Part shown: one piece after another, positions 56,801-64,000 of the stretch
Position numbering within the stretch: the stretch's first letter is position 1
How the letters are laid out: every line of letters begins with the position of its first letter
Source of the DNA: Echiichthys vipera
Taxonomy: Eukaryota > Chordata > Actinopteri > Perciformes > Trachinidae
Direction: 5' to 3'
DNA: 64,000 nucleotides
Assembly (NCBI GenBank): GCA_963691815.1
Contig: OY829648.1
Span: 35,323,456 to 35,387,455 of the forward strand
Notes under the pieces: model-generated
The model's input: only the letters and a program-made list of their open reading frames with translations
Databases searched by the model: none
What the model was told of the DNA's origin: nothing
Position numbers and translations under genes: made by a program

Positions 56801-59800
56801 GGCGCCATGTGACCCACAGACGTCTACCACATCTGGAGGGGGCCTTCCTCCCAGTTCACCAGGATCACGGTGGATCTGGGGAAGCTTCTTGAAACGGCAC
56901 ATGTCAGCAGTGAGGCGGGGGAAGAGCTCTCTCTGACTGGTCATGATCACGTAGAACCGCAACCTAAACATAAGAGTATATGACAAGTTATAAAGGCATT
57001 CATTTTAATAGTATAATGTGAAAAAAAGGAGGTGATTGTAAAGATGAACTGATCAACCATCAATCATTCATTGTAAGCAGGACTATAAACAGTGGCTACT
57101 GTGGCCTAGGATACTTACGTGACGTTATTATTTTTTTTCCCAACATTCTTTTAAATCAGTTGCTTAAATTAGTTGACTTAAATGAGACGACAAGCAGGAA
57201 AAAACAGGTAGTGTGTTTACTTCCTGTTTTTACTTTTCAAGTCAGTAGGCTGACTCAGTGTCATGTCACTTATACGATATGTCTCTAAAATTTGCCTACG
57301 TCAGCCACCATTAGCTACTGCTTATATTTGGACAAGTAAGGCTGGAGCAGTAAAAGTGTCAATAATATTGATTATTTATTTAATTAACTTTTCATCAGTG
57401 AGAGGGATAATGTATCATTTATAATCTTTCAAAAGTGACAGTCCCACTTTAATGTTAAGAACACATGTATGACAGTACTGTATTTAGTCCTCCTTATAGC
57501 CTGTCTGATGTTGGAGATTTGAGGCGGATACCTATGGTGGTATTTGAGAGTTTTTGGTCAACGTCGGATTTTGTATATTAACACATAACATTAGCAAACA
57601 ATTTTGAATAGGATCCTTTTAGTTTTTTAAGAAATTAATAGCAAGATAGATGGAAATTTTGCAGTGTGAGAATAAACTTGTGGTGGACATAGATTAGTTT
57701 TAAATTCCAGCAGAAAAATTAAAGCTGCAAGCAGCGATAAACGAGCCCTCGCACCCGGTACATGCCAGGGAACTTGCTGGTCGCCAGCAGTGTGCTTTTG
57801 ATATTGAGAATTTCATGTAAATCTGAATTTTGTCATATAAGTTGGAGTTCCTGTTGCCAGTAGGTGGCACTGTGTCAATTAGTCGATATTGGCATGTAGT
57901 TGTCCTCAGGCCTCAACTCTAATCATCTTTGGGAAATGTGCCGTTTGGACAATTTATGCTAAAGTTAGAGCGACTTCGTGTTTATGGAATAAAATGGCTG
58001 CCATAACCATTACCCAACATACACAAAACATGCATCATGTTTCCCTACATCAAGTGGAGAACCCACAATGTATGTTTCATATAAATCGGTAGATATTTTA
58101 CATTCATCCTGTTGTCAGTAGGGAGCGCTATGCTTATGACTAAATATTGAGATGCAGATGTGTTAAGGCCTGGACTGTTAGGAGTCATAAGAAATTTGGG
58201 GCATATTGGACAATGTCTGTTGAAGTTACAACCACTTCCTGTTTCACGGCTAAGGAAGGTCGCCACAACAACAGAATTTGATGAAAAGCCAAAAGCTACA
58301 TGATCAAGCATCATGAAGGTATTAAGTATGTGCTGACATGATTTGGGGCCAGCTAAGAAAAGAACATCAAAATATGTAAAATGTAACTTCCTGTCATCAG
58401 TAGGGGGCGCTATGACAATGATTAAAAATTGTTCTACATACGTGTTCAGGTCGGGTCTCTGATCAAACATGTGAAGTTTGAAAGATCTGAACACCTCTGC
58501 CCTCATTTATCAAACGAACGTACGGCAGAAAAATGTGCGTACGACCATTTCCTGGCAATCTTCGGCATTTATCAATTTGGACGTGAGCGGGAGCTACGAT
58601 CAAATCTCACGTCTGGTCTGAGATCGTGTATGCAAATTTCAGCCTGTGTATTTGCGGTGCAGCACAGCAAAATCTGGCTGAAAATAATGAACAAACCTCA
58701 GCTGTCATAAAGCATAAGCAGTCACATATTGAGAACAGATCAAAACGGATTCTTAAAACAAATAAAAAAATAAAAATTGTGGTTGGAGCAATTGATTGTA
58801 CTCATGTGCGTCTGAAGGCACCATCCATGAATGATTACGCATTCATCAATCGCCAAAACTACCACGCGATAAATGTACAGGTGATTTGTGATGCCAAGCT
58901 GTCGCTTTTATACGTGGTGGCCAGGTGGCCAGGGGGGACACACGATTCTTTTATATTTCAAAACAGCTTGGCTCCAGCCACCCGCGACCCCGACAGGGAC
59001 AAGCGGTTGAAGATGAATATATGAATGAATGTGTTGGCGCGGCTGCAGCAAGGCGCACAGCAGAGCCAAAGTCATCTCCTCGGTTAGTGGCTACCCTCGA
59101 TAAATTGCATTAAATCAAACAAGGTATCAGATGATTAACATCTTGGTATGGTTCTTCTAGGTGACAAAGGTTATCCCCTAACAGAATACCTAATAACCCC
59201 GCTGGCAAACCCCGCTACAGAGCAGGAGCGCAGGTTCAGCAGTGCCTGCACACGGGTCACAGTGGAGCGCTGCTTCGGGTTGACTGCCTCCATTATTCTT
59301 TCCCATACAGCGTTTTTATGGGCCCCCTTTATTCCTCTCTTAAGACTGCCAAAAAGCACATCTTTATTTTGCTCCATCTCGGATGTTAGGATGCTGATCT
59401 CTGTGTCGGAAAAGTTCCTTTTCTTCCCAGTGTTTCGTCTCTCCATGTTTGACCTCAGTGGGCGAGGCCTCCGAAACAGGAATATTTAAGGGTGTAACAT
59501 GTTAATGACGATCTAATTCAGCCGCCGCATTTATCAAGGCCCGCTCATTTGTACGCTGAGATTGGTCAGATACGAATGTTTCATAAATCACACGTGGGTC
59601 CTTTCCTACGACCAATTCTGCGCTCAGATCTGCGCCCGTTTTCAAGCAAGATTGATAAATGAGGGCCTTCGTGTGCAGTTTCAGTGGTTTCTTTTGTCAT
59701 GGCGTTTCAACGAAATTTGCCGTGCCGCCATAGCTGTGCCGTTAAACAACATTGTCCCATGTTCACAATGAAGCCTCATTCACATCTTGAGGCTATCATC

Positions 59801-62800
59801 ACCACTTTTGAGAAGGGTGTGATGAACCAGTTAGGACGATGACATCAAAGAGTCCAATCATGCCTGAGAAGTTTGGGACAGAATAGACAATGTATGGTCA
59901 TGTTAAAGACCACTTCCTGTTTCATGGCGGAATTTGAGGGCCCGCCACGGCCAAGCTGATTGATGAAAACGCATACGCTCCGCAGTTTAGCGTCGACCCA
60001 TGTCTTGAAGGTGTACAGACCAACTCTGAAGTCATTCCGTTGAGTCAGTTTCAGCCTGGTCAATTGTGTATATGAACTGATGAAGCCTCTTGGATGAGAG
60101 GTGAAACGTCTTACTAGACAAAATAACCAAGTCCAGTTGCTTTTGAGTGAAATTTCTTTAGGGATAATGATGACCTGGACAAATGAGAACATTCACAGGC
60201 TTAAGTCAAAGTATAATCTTGCTTGTTTTAATCCCTTTACCTCAACAAATGCCTCTCCCCATCTGACTGCTCCTCAAATGGAGCAGCATTATGGCACACC
60301 ACCAGGGACACGTCAAAGTCATCATGGTGGTGCAGACCCTCCAGGTCCTTGTAAGAACCTGAACTAAAGCAATAAAGAACAGAAAAAAGAGAAGGTTTAA
60401 ATGAAGCTGTTTATGTAATGACAATGTATGTGTTCAGTGATCCTGACATATTTTACCTGTTCCATAGAGCCACTAGTGCATATTCATGCAGGTCAGGCGT
60501 CGCTTTCTTGTTGTCTGTCGAGACGGCAGCCTTGGACATTCGGAGCGGCTTCATGCTGTAGGTGCTGGCGTGGTCAGTGATGTAGTTGTAGAGCTGATGA
60601 GCCGTTATCATCCCGGTGGAGATGGAGAAGCTTCCTGATGGACACAAGGATCAGAGTCTCTCATAAAGATTGCCTTCCCCGCACTTCCCATATCTGTGTC
60701 CACCATCCCCTGCACTTTTTACAGCCATTACAACCACTTAATTCATTTTTAACATATTAAAATGTGTTTTTCGAGCCGCCTCTAAACGCATCATGAGTAG
60801 GCGGAGCTAAGGCAGCAAAAAACGCAGTTGAGTAATGCTTTTACATGTAGATAATGTTTAACTAAAACAGAGACATTATATATTTTATGAAGGTAGAAAA
60901 AGAAGTTCAAACAAAAAAAATATTTTCAATTAAAAATATTTTCAATTCAATATTTTCAATTAAAAAAAACTTTTTCAATCGAAAAAAAAGTTTTTGAATG
61001 CAAAAAAATTTGAGACACAAAAAATTGCATTTGAACACTTTTTTATTGAAAATGTTTTCTTTGAGTGAAGTAATCTTTTTTTGTGTCTAACTTGTGTCTT
61101 AATTATTCAATCCCAAAAAAGTTGCTTATAATATTAATATTATTAATATTAAAAATAATATTTTCAATCACAGGAAAAACTCAAATGCAAAAAATCATTT
61201 GAAGTGTTGTTGTTTTTTTATTGAAAATATTTTTTTCGATTTGAAGTTCTTAAATTAAGTGAAGAAAGTTTAGAAGTCGTTTTTTATGACGTAAAAAAAG
61301 TTTTGAAGTCGTTTTTTTTTTATTGAATTATTTTAACATCCCGCAGTGGGCGGGTGCTTCCCTGGTCAGACATGTTTGAGTGACTAGTGCCTACACCAAA
61401 GACGTCTTTCTGAAAAATCATGGTCGCCAGCAAGCAGTGGTGGAGTTGTTGGTAAGCAGGTAAAGAGTATTAAAATGACTGGTGTCATTAGCCTACTCTG
61501 TTTGACATTTTGATTAAACATAAAGCTTGCTAACTTAGTTCATGTTGAATTTTTTGAGTCTTTTTTTTTTGTATTCAAAAACTTTTTTCCTATGATTGAA
61601 AAAGATTTAAGTGATATTTTTATTAATATTATTTTCTGTTTGAAGCAACATCTTTTTTGATTGAATTATAAAAACACAAATGTCCTACCCATACTATGGC
61701 CCAAACACAAAAAAAAATCGTTCTCTAATCAAAGAAAAACAGTGTGCATTTTTCGAGTCTCAACCATATTTTTGCATCCAAACACTTTTTTTCGTTGATT
61801 GAAAAGGATGGGTTTTTTTTATTGAAAATATATATTTTGATAGAAGCAATTCTACCTTCATAATATTGTAAGGCATTGCCTAATTATTGACTTTGGATAA
61901 AAGATGACAAATAGATGAGAACATTCACAGGCTTATGATAAATAGATGTGAATTTAGTTAGCCAAGCTAGATAGTTATAAACCCACTCCTCCATAGTGTC
62001 TGCACAGAACATGTGCTCACTATTTTTCGCACATATAAAAAAAAAAATCTTTAAACAATAGCAGGGTGAGGGAGGAGAAAGTCAGCCAGAGGCCAGCATC
62101 AGTCACGGCGGGTCCATACAGCAGGTGAGCAGAAAATGACTTAAGTCCTTACAATATCTCTGTTAACACTGGCTGATAGAAAATAGTGATGTATAAAAGG
62201 GATTTTTTGGCTAAATTCTTACGGAGGCCCTAAAACGGTCATACAAGGCATACATTTTATTTCCTCTGTTTTCTCATGATATCGAGATAATACCTTAGTT
62301 TTCCCGTGATAATGAGATTATTAAGATCCGTTTTCTCATTCTAACAAGATAGTTTTCCTCTCTTTTCCCAAGATAACAAGATAATTAAGTTAATAGATAA
62401 TGAATGAAACGTGATAGGCCTGAGATTTCCATCACACCTGACATATCATGCCTGGTAAAGACTTCTCATATCTTGAAGAACACTATAGACAACACTGACA
62501 GATGATTTCAGTTAGTTATTCACTGTTATGAAATTAAACTGTAATCTGTATATTTACGTGCACATTGTAAAACTCCTCCCTGTACTGGTATTAACTGTAT
62601 GTTGTTGTAGTATAATATTGTTGACAATAAAGCTTATTTAAAAAACTTATTTTAACAAAAACTCATTTGCGCCTCTGATAAAGCTGAAGCTTTACTAATT
62701 GTCTTCTTAGATGACGCACACTAATGTGAACATTATCTGTAATAAAAAGGCATAAAGCTGTTTCCGCAAGTCAGGCCTTGATTGAAGAGATATGTGATGG

Positions 62801-63746
62801 TGATCGATATTGCTCCTCTGACATTGCTACACTGATTCTCCAGTTCTCAAGTTAATAATCTCATTATTACTAAAAAAACAGAGGAATATTATCACATTAT
62901 CATGGGGAAACAGAAGAAAATTATCTTGTTATAACGTGTAAAAAGAGGAAAATTATCTCGTTATGACGGGAAAACAGAGGAAAATGATCTCCTTATCAGG
63001 GGAAAACAGAGGAAAATGATCTCCTTATCACAGGAAAACTATCTTGTTATCAGGGAAAAAACAGAGGAAAACTATCTCGCCATCACAGGAAAACAGCGGA
63101 AAATTATCTCATTATGAAGGGAAACAGAGTAAAATGATCTCGTTATCACGGGAAAACAGAGGAAAATTATTGCCGTTTTTGGGGCTTAAAAACGCAAAAA
63201 AGTGAAACCACCCTCCAGAGTGGAAATCTTAAAAAATGCTCCACTGTTGCATTTCTGTCAAAAGGGATAAAAACTTAAAAGTGTGCTCTGATCTGCTCAC
63301 GCTTCCTCTCGTCTGCAGATACCTGGCTTTCGATTCTGATTCTAATTCATAGTGAAGGTAAATTGCACATCTGTTGCACCACTTAAGCCTGTGAGTTCAT
63401 CACAGTGCATTCTGGTCTAGTCATTTGTTTAACACTCTACTCTTTCCAACATAAACCTTTAGTCAATCTGCCTGTTTGTGATGATTCCAGATGTTCAGGG
63501 AAATTTAAGGTAGAACCTTACACTACAGTCACCTTGGAAGACGTGGTTGCGGCCAAACTTGGGAATGTCTGGGTGATGGGAGATGAAGTCATCCAGGAAG
63601 TCTGTGAGCTGGTAGCCCTGGCGTAGCGTCATGTGGCAGCCAACCAAGTACTGGTGAACCACTCGCAGGTGGAAGTCGTAGCTGAAGGAGTGAACGTGCA
63701 TCAAGTCTCGCACTTTATCACACTCCTCAGTGAAGAGCATAGAGAG
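44755..63746 (-). CDS. SZT2: SZT2-like protein, C-terminal 410 residues (gene continues beyond window)
   Basis: Six minus-strand exons with compatible phases: 63746-63533, 60634-60457, 56963-56447, 49106-48996, 45060-44992, 44898-44755, totalling 1233 bases with the stop. All have AG acceptors and GT donors. The readings are smooth and conserved-looking, e.g. VHSFSYDFHLRVVHQY, HHPDIPKFGRNHVFQ, IYNLQLYNYITDHAS-like residues at 60580, and the final ESVINTACYNLWTGLL. I identify it as SZT2, scaffold of the KICSTOR complex that recruits GATOR1 to lysosomes to restrain mTORC1, because in vertebrates SZT2 lies tail-to-tail with HYI. The protein is about 3,400 residues, so this is its extreme C-terminus. 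A further small exon between 49106 and 56447 cannot be excluded, since both ends are phase 0. Confidence 0.8.
44992..45060 (-). CDS. SZT2: SZT2 exon (second from end)
   Basis: Exactly 23 codons, AVLNQKFTDCFVLVFLDTQA then GKT. Acceptor TTTCAG, donor GTGAGT. Confidence 0.85.
45061..47499. other. SZT2 intron, unrecognised part
   Basis: About 2.4 kb of AT-rich DNA. Repetitive wording around 45360-45720 (many 'ttcagcttttt' type blocks) suggests an old repeat I cannot name. Confidence 0.35.
47500..48480 (+). mobile_element. Probable LINE ORF1 remnant
   Basis: The + strand, in broken frames, reads a coiled-coil-like stretch (LSILRENVSGLKVHLKERDK, 47730-47800), a Pro/Ser-rich middle, and LDNRYDVLSLQDF at 48130-48175. 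The coiled coil followed by an N-R-Y-x-x-L phrase is the pattern of fish LINE ORF1 proteins. No RT is attached. Confidence 0.4.
48996..49106 (-). CDS. SZT2: SZT2 exon (third from end)
   Basis: Reads DCFLTMNRAWYQSLIKVLL to NGIQYL, 37 codons in phase 0. Acceptor CTGCAG, donor GTGAGA. Confidence 0.85.
49160..49560. mobile_element. Candidate DNA-transposon-derived repeat
   Basis: The block has the look of a dispersed non-autonomous element: a 'ctgactctgccagatgg' start and a 'ccagactaatctgag' end that are weak inverted relatives, and CAAT-rich middle sequence. I could not establish exact terminal repeats. Confidence 0.3.
50839..54604 (+). mobile_element. L2/CR1-superclade LINE, young, nearly complete
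   Basis: A 492-residue frame (50970-52448) carries a basic N-terminus and the AP endonuclease: MGNVRSLANKMDELAGLV, LCFTETWLHEDIPD, AISGDFNHITLA, LGRSDHNLIHL. A 420-residue frame (52695-53957) carries the RT: VPVPKKVRLSTSEEYRPVAL, RILFMDFSSAFNTIRPALL, STGAPQGTVLSPFLFTLY, LQKFADDSAIVGCVSEG, and the C-terminal FLPAAIKLYNSSP. Frameshifts between 52448 and 52690 separate them. The 3' UTR ends in four TTGAATC units (54570-54604). It is probably Rex1-like, but the subclade is uncertain. Confidence 0.9.
55736..55860. repeat. 43-bp tandem repeat inside the LINE C-terminus, 3 copies
   Basis: Units starting GGTCTGCTCTGTGTCCCCAG at 55736, 55779 and about 55821. They amplify a C-terminal coding segment (SGLNMGQ) of the older LINE, changing frame each time because 43 is not a multiple of three. 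Confidence 0.85.
55920..56190 (+). mobile_element. Teleost LINE/SINE-type 3' tail
   Basis: Same family of phrases as 40010-40330 but in the opposite orientation: GCCGGTCAAGACAG, 'ggaggaattgttggatctctg', 'gttatgatttggcactataaata' and a terminal AAAATTCAATTG. Confidence 0.6.
56296..56433 (+). repeat. Interspersed repeat next to an SZT2 splice donor
   Basis: Inverted partner of 40345-40505. Its edge lies 13 bp from the SZT2 donor at 56446, so on the gene strand the intron enters the repeat almost at once. Confidence 0.8.
56447..56963 (-). CDS. SZT2: SZT2 exon (fourth from end)
   Basis: A 517-bp exon. Reads LRFYVIMTSQRELFPRL, an acidic/Pro-rich low-complexity middle (PSEAAAPLAPSDGNE), then SFSELEELLEAVQSRS to IDPQL. 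Phase 2 in, phase 0 out. Donor GTAAGA at 56446, followed 13 bp later by a transposon-derived repeat. Confidence 0.85.
56964..57720. other. SZT2 intron, unrecognised part
   Basis: About 750 bp of AT-rich DNA with no repeat or coding signal that I can name. Confidence 0.4.
58499..59666. mobile_element. PIF/Harbinger deletion derivative carrying parts of both genes
   Basis: Perfect 15-bp inverted ends: GCCCTCATTTATCAA at 58499-58513 and its reverse complement at 59652-59666. The + strand (58640-59285) reads a HARBI1-type nuclease: VGAIDCTHVRLKAPSMNDYA, GGTHDSFIFQNS, and after a possible 67-bp intron GDKGYPLTEYL and VTVERCFGL. The minus strand (59446-59290) reads the start of the partner Myb/SANT protein (KRNFSDTEISILTSEMEQ, HKNAVWERIMEAVN). 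The two truncated genes meet near 59285, so an internal deletion removed both 3' parts. Flanking 3-bp target duplications are not clear. Confidence 0.85.
58974..59030 (+). mobile_element. RTE LINE 3' tail inserted in the Harbinger nuclease
   Basis: CCCGCGACCCCGACAGGGAC, then AAGCGGTTGAAGATGAAT and a short ATGAATGA tail, matches the 3' end of the RTE at 6905-6955. It separates FQNS from the following VGARLQQGA of the nuclease, breaking the frame. Severely 5'-truncated, about 55 bp. Confidence 0.75.
60001..60200. repeat. Unclassified dispersed repeat fragment
   Basis: Contains the fish repeat phrase 'gatgaagcctcttggatgag' followed by 'aggtgaaacgtctt' and 'gatgacctggac'. Its end 'gagaacattcacaggctta' recurs at 61918-61936. 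Confidence 0.5.
60201..60456. other. SZT2 intron, short unrecognised part
   Basis: Nothing recognised between the repeat fragment and the exon. Confidence 0.4.
60457..60634 (-). CDS. SZT2: SZT2 exon (fifth from end)
   Basis: Starts with the two bases that complete the Gly codon, then SFSISTGMITAHQLYNYI to EYALVALWN. Acceptor CATCAG, donor GTAAAA. Confidence 0.85.
60890..61860. repeat. A/T-tract array with inverted AAAATATTTTCAAT-type motifs
   Basis: Two clusters (60890-61330 and 61555-61860) are built from short blocks such as AAAATATTTTCAATT, CTTTTTCAATCGAAAAAAAA and their reverse complements (TTGATTGAAAA types), with A6-A9 and T6-T10 runs. The arrangement can pair across the cluster. A decayed palindromic DNA element is the likeliest source. 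Confidence 0.6.
62222..63180. mobile_element. Palindromic element with minisatellite arms
   Basis: The left arm (62222-62395) and right arm (62850-63180) are inverted relatives. The outer ends are GCCCTAAAACGGTCAT on the left and, read on the other strand, GCCCCAAAAACGGCAAT on the right. Each arm then contains tandem units of about 32 bp around 'cctctgttttcccgtgataacgag' (left sense; reverse complement on the right), about 4 on the left and 9 or more on the right. The central 450 bp is unrelated, AT-rich, and has an AATAAA at 62628. No open frame of note. Confidence 0.7.
63533..63746 (-). CDS. SZT2: SZT2 exon (sixth from end)
   Basis: Reads SMLFTEECDKVRDLMHVHSF to GRNHVFQ; acceptor TTTTAG, donor GTGACT. 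Ends one base into a Gly codon. Confidence 0.85.
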
Positions 63747-64000
63747 CTAAAATAGAGGGATGGACATGGTCAGTACCAGCACAGAATGACGAGTCACAGG
63801 GAAAAAGAGGAAAATGCTTTTCTTTAGTCTGACCATTGGTTTTACACAGCTCACTGAAAAATGAATTGAATCTGGCATATACCAACACTTTCTCTGAATG
63901 CTTATCTGTGTGCTCATCAACTAGTGAACTGCTTTGCATGTGAAGAAAACCTCAGTGCTCTCAGCTTCCACTGCTTTTTGCTGTGCACCTTAAAGCCCTG
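63747..64000. other. SZT2 intron at window edge
   Basis: Upstream intron of SZT2 on its own strand; no exon seen before the window ends. Confidence 0.5.

Larger units (their letters stand above)
57721..60000 (+). mobile_element. Teleost repeat of about 260-bp internal units, split by Harbinger
   Basis: Starts with TTAAAGCTGCAAGCAGCGAT, the opening of an abundant fish repeat. Degenerate units recur: a 'cagtaggtggcactgtg' type phrase at 57852, 58112 and 58394, and a 'cttcctgtttcatgg' type phrase at 57966, 58233 and 59910. Removing the 1168-bp Harbinger insert leaves a spacing of about 510 bp, i.e. two units, between the last pair. No coding capacity seen. Confidence 0.65.

Noticed and set aside
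62025..62145. TATA-like 'cacatataaaa' followed by a GC-richer block and a GT donor-like site, as if a first exon
   Set aside because: No open frame, no supported second exon, and strong A-tract background; could be chance.
62870..63180. Second candidate repeat-spacer array
   Set aside because: Degenerate tandem units of the palindromic element, no unique spacers.

Overview
This window is vertebrate, almost certainly teleost, nuclear DNA. Two intron-rich host genes, joined by exact GT/AG splice phases, sit in a sea of fish-type transposable elements: L1-, L2/CR1-, RTE- and I-clade LINEs, a Ty3/gypsy chromovirus, an endogenous retrovirus, Tc1, PIF/Harbinger and hAT-like pieces, and microsatellites. 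I could not determine the species.

Host genes. On the + strand, positions 1717-41273 hold a complete eight-exon gene for a 272-residue hydroxypyruvate isomerase-like TIM-barrel protein (HYI). On the - strand, six exons between 63746 and 44755 give the last 410 residues of a large protein that I identify as SZT2 (KICSTOR subunit), mainly because HYI and SZT2 are tail-to-tail neighbours in other vertebrates. The two stop codons are 3.5 kb apart. The SZT2 gene continues off the right edge.

Mobile DNA by region. 1-1700: I-clade LINE remnant and microsatellites, then the HYI 5' flank. HYI intron 2 (2102-9613): L1 3' end, Tc1 remnant, nearly full RTE LINE, L2/CR1 and gypsy fragments, and a Myb/SANT-encoding DNA-transposon end that recurs at 34335. 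Intron 3 (9729-15193): 5'-truncated chromovirus with its 3' LTR, and a LINE endonuclease fragment. Intron 4 (15273-38421): 57-bp minisatellite, L1 ORF1, then a 14.5-kb minus-strand endogenous retrovirus (18456-33010). The retrovirus has a Lys-type primer binding site, gag/pro/pol/env remnants, several extra open frames and a nested 3.6-kb L2-like LINE. Its 5' LTR edge has been tandemly duplicated together with flanking DNA. An L1 RT fragment follows.

SZT2 introns hold a LINE-inside-LINE nest (49950-55919), a roughly 260-bp-unit repeat array interrupted by a Harbinger deletion derivative that is itself interrupted by an RTE tail (57721-60000), and a palindromic element whose inverted arms are made of about 32-bp tandem units (62222-63180).

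The mobile elements are mostly broken; only the two host genes look functional. The candidates most worth a second look are the complex retrovirus with its unrecognised Cys-rich and membrane-type frames, the LTR-edge duplication, and the palindromic minisatellite-armed element.
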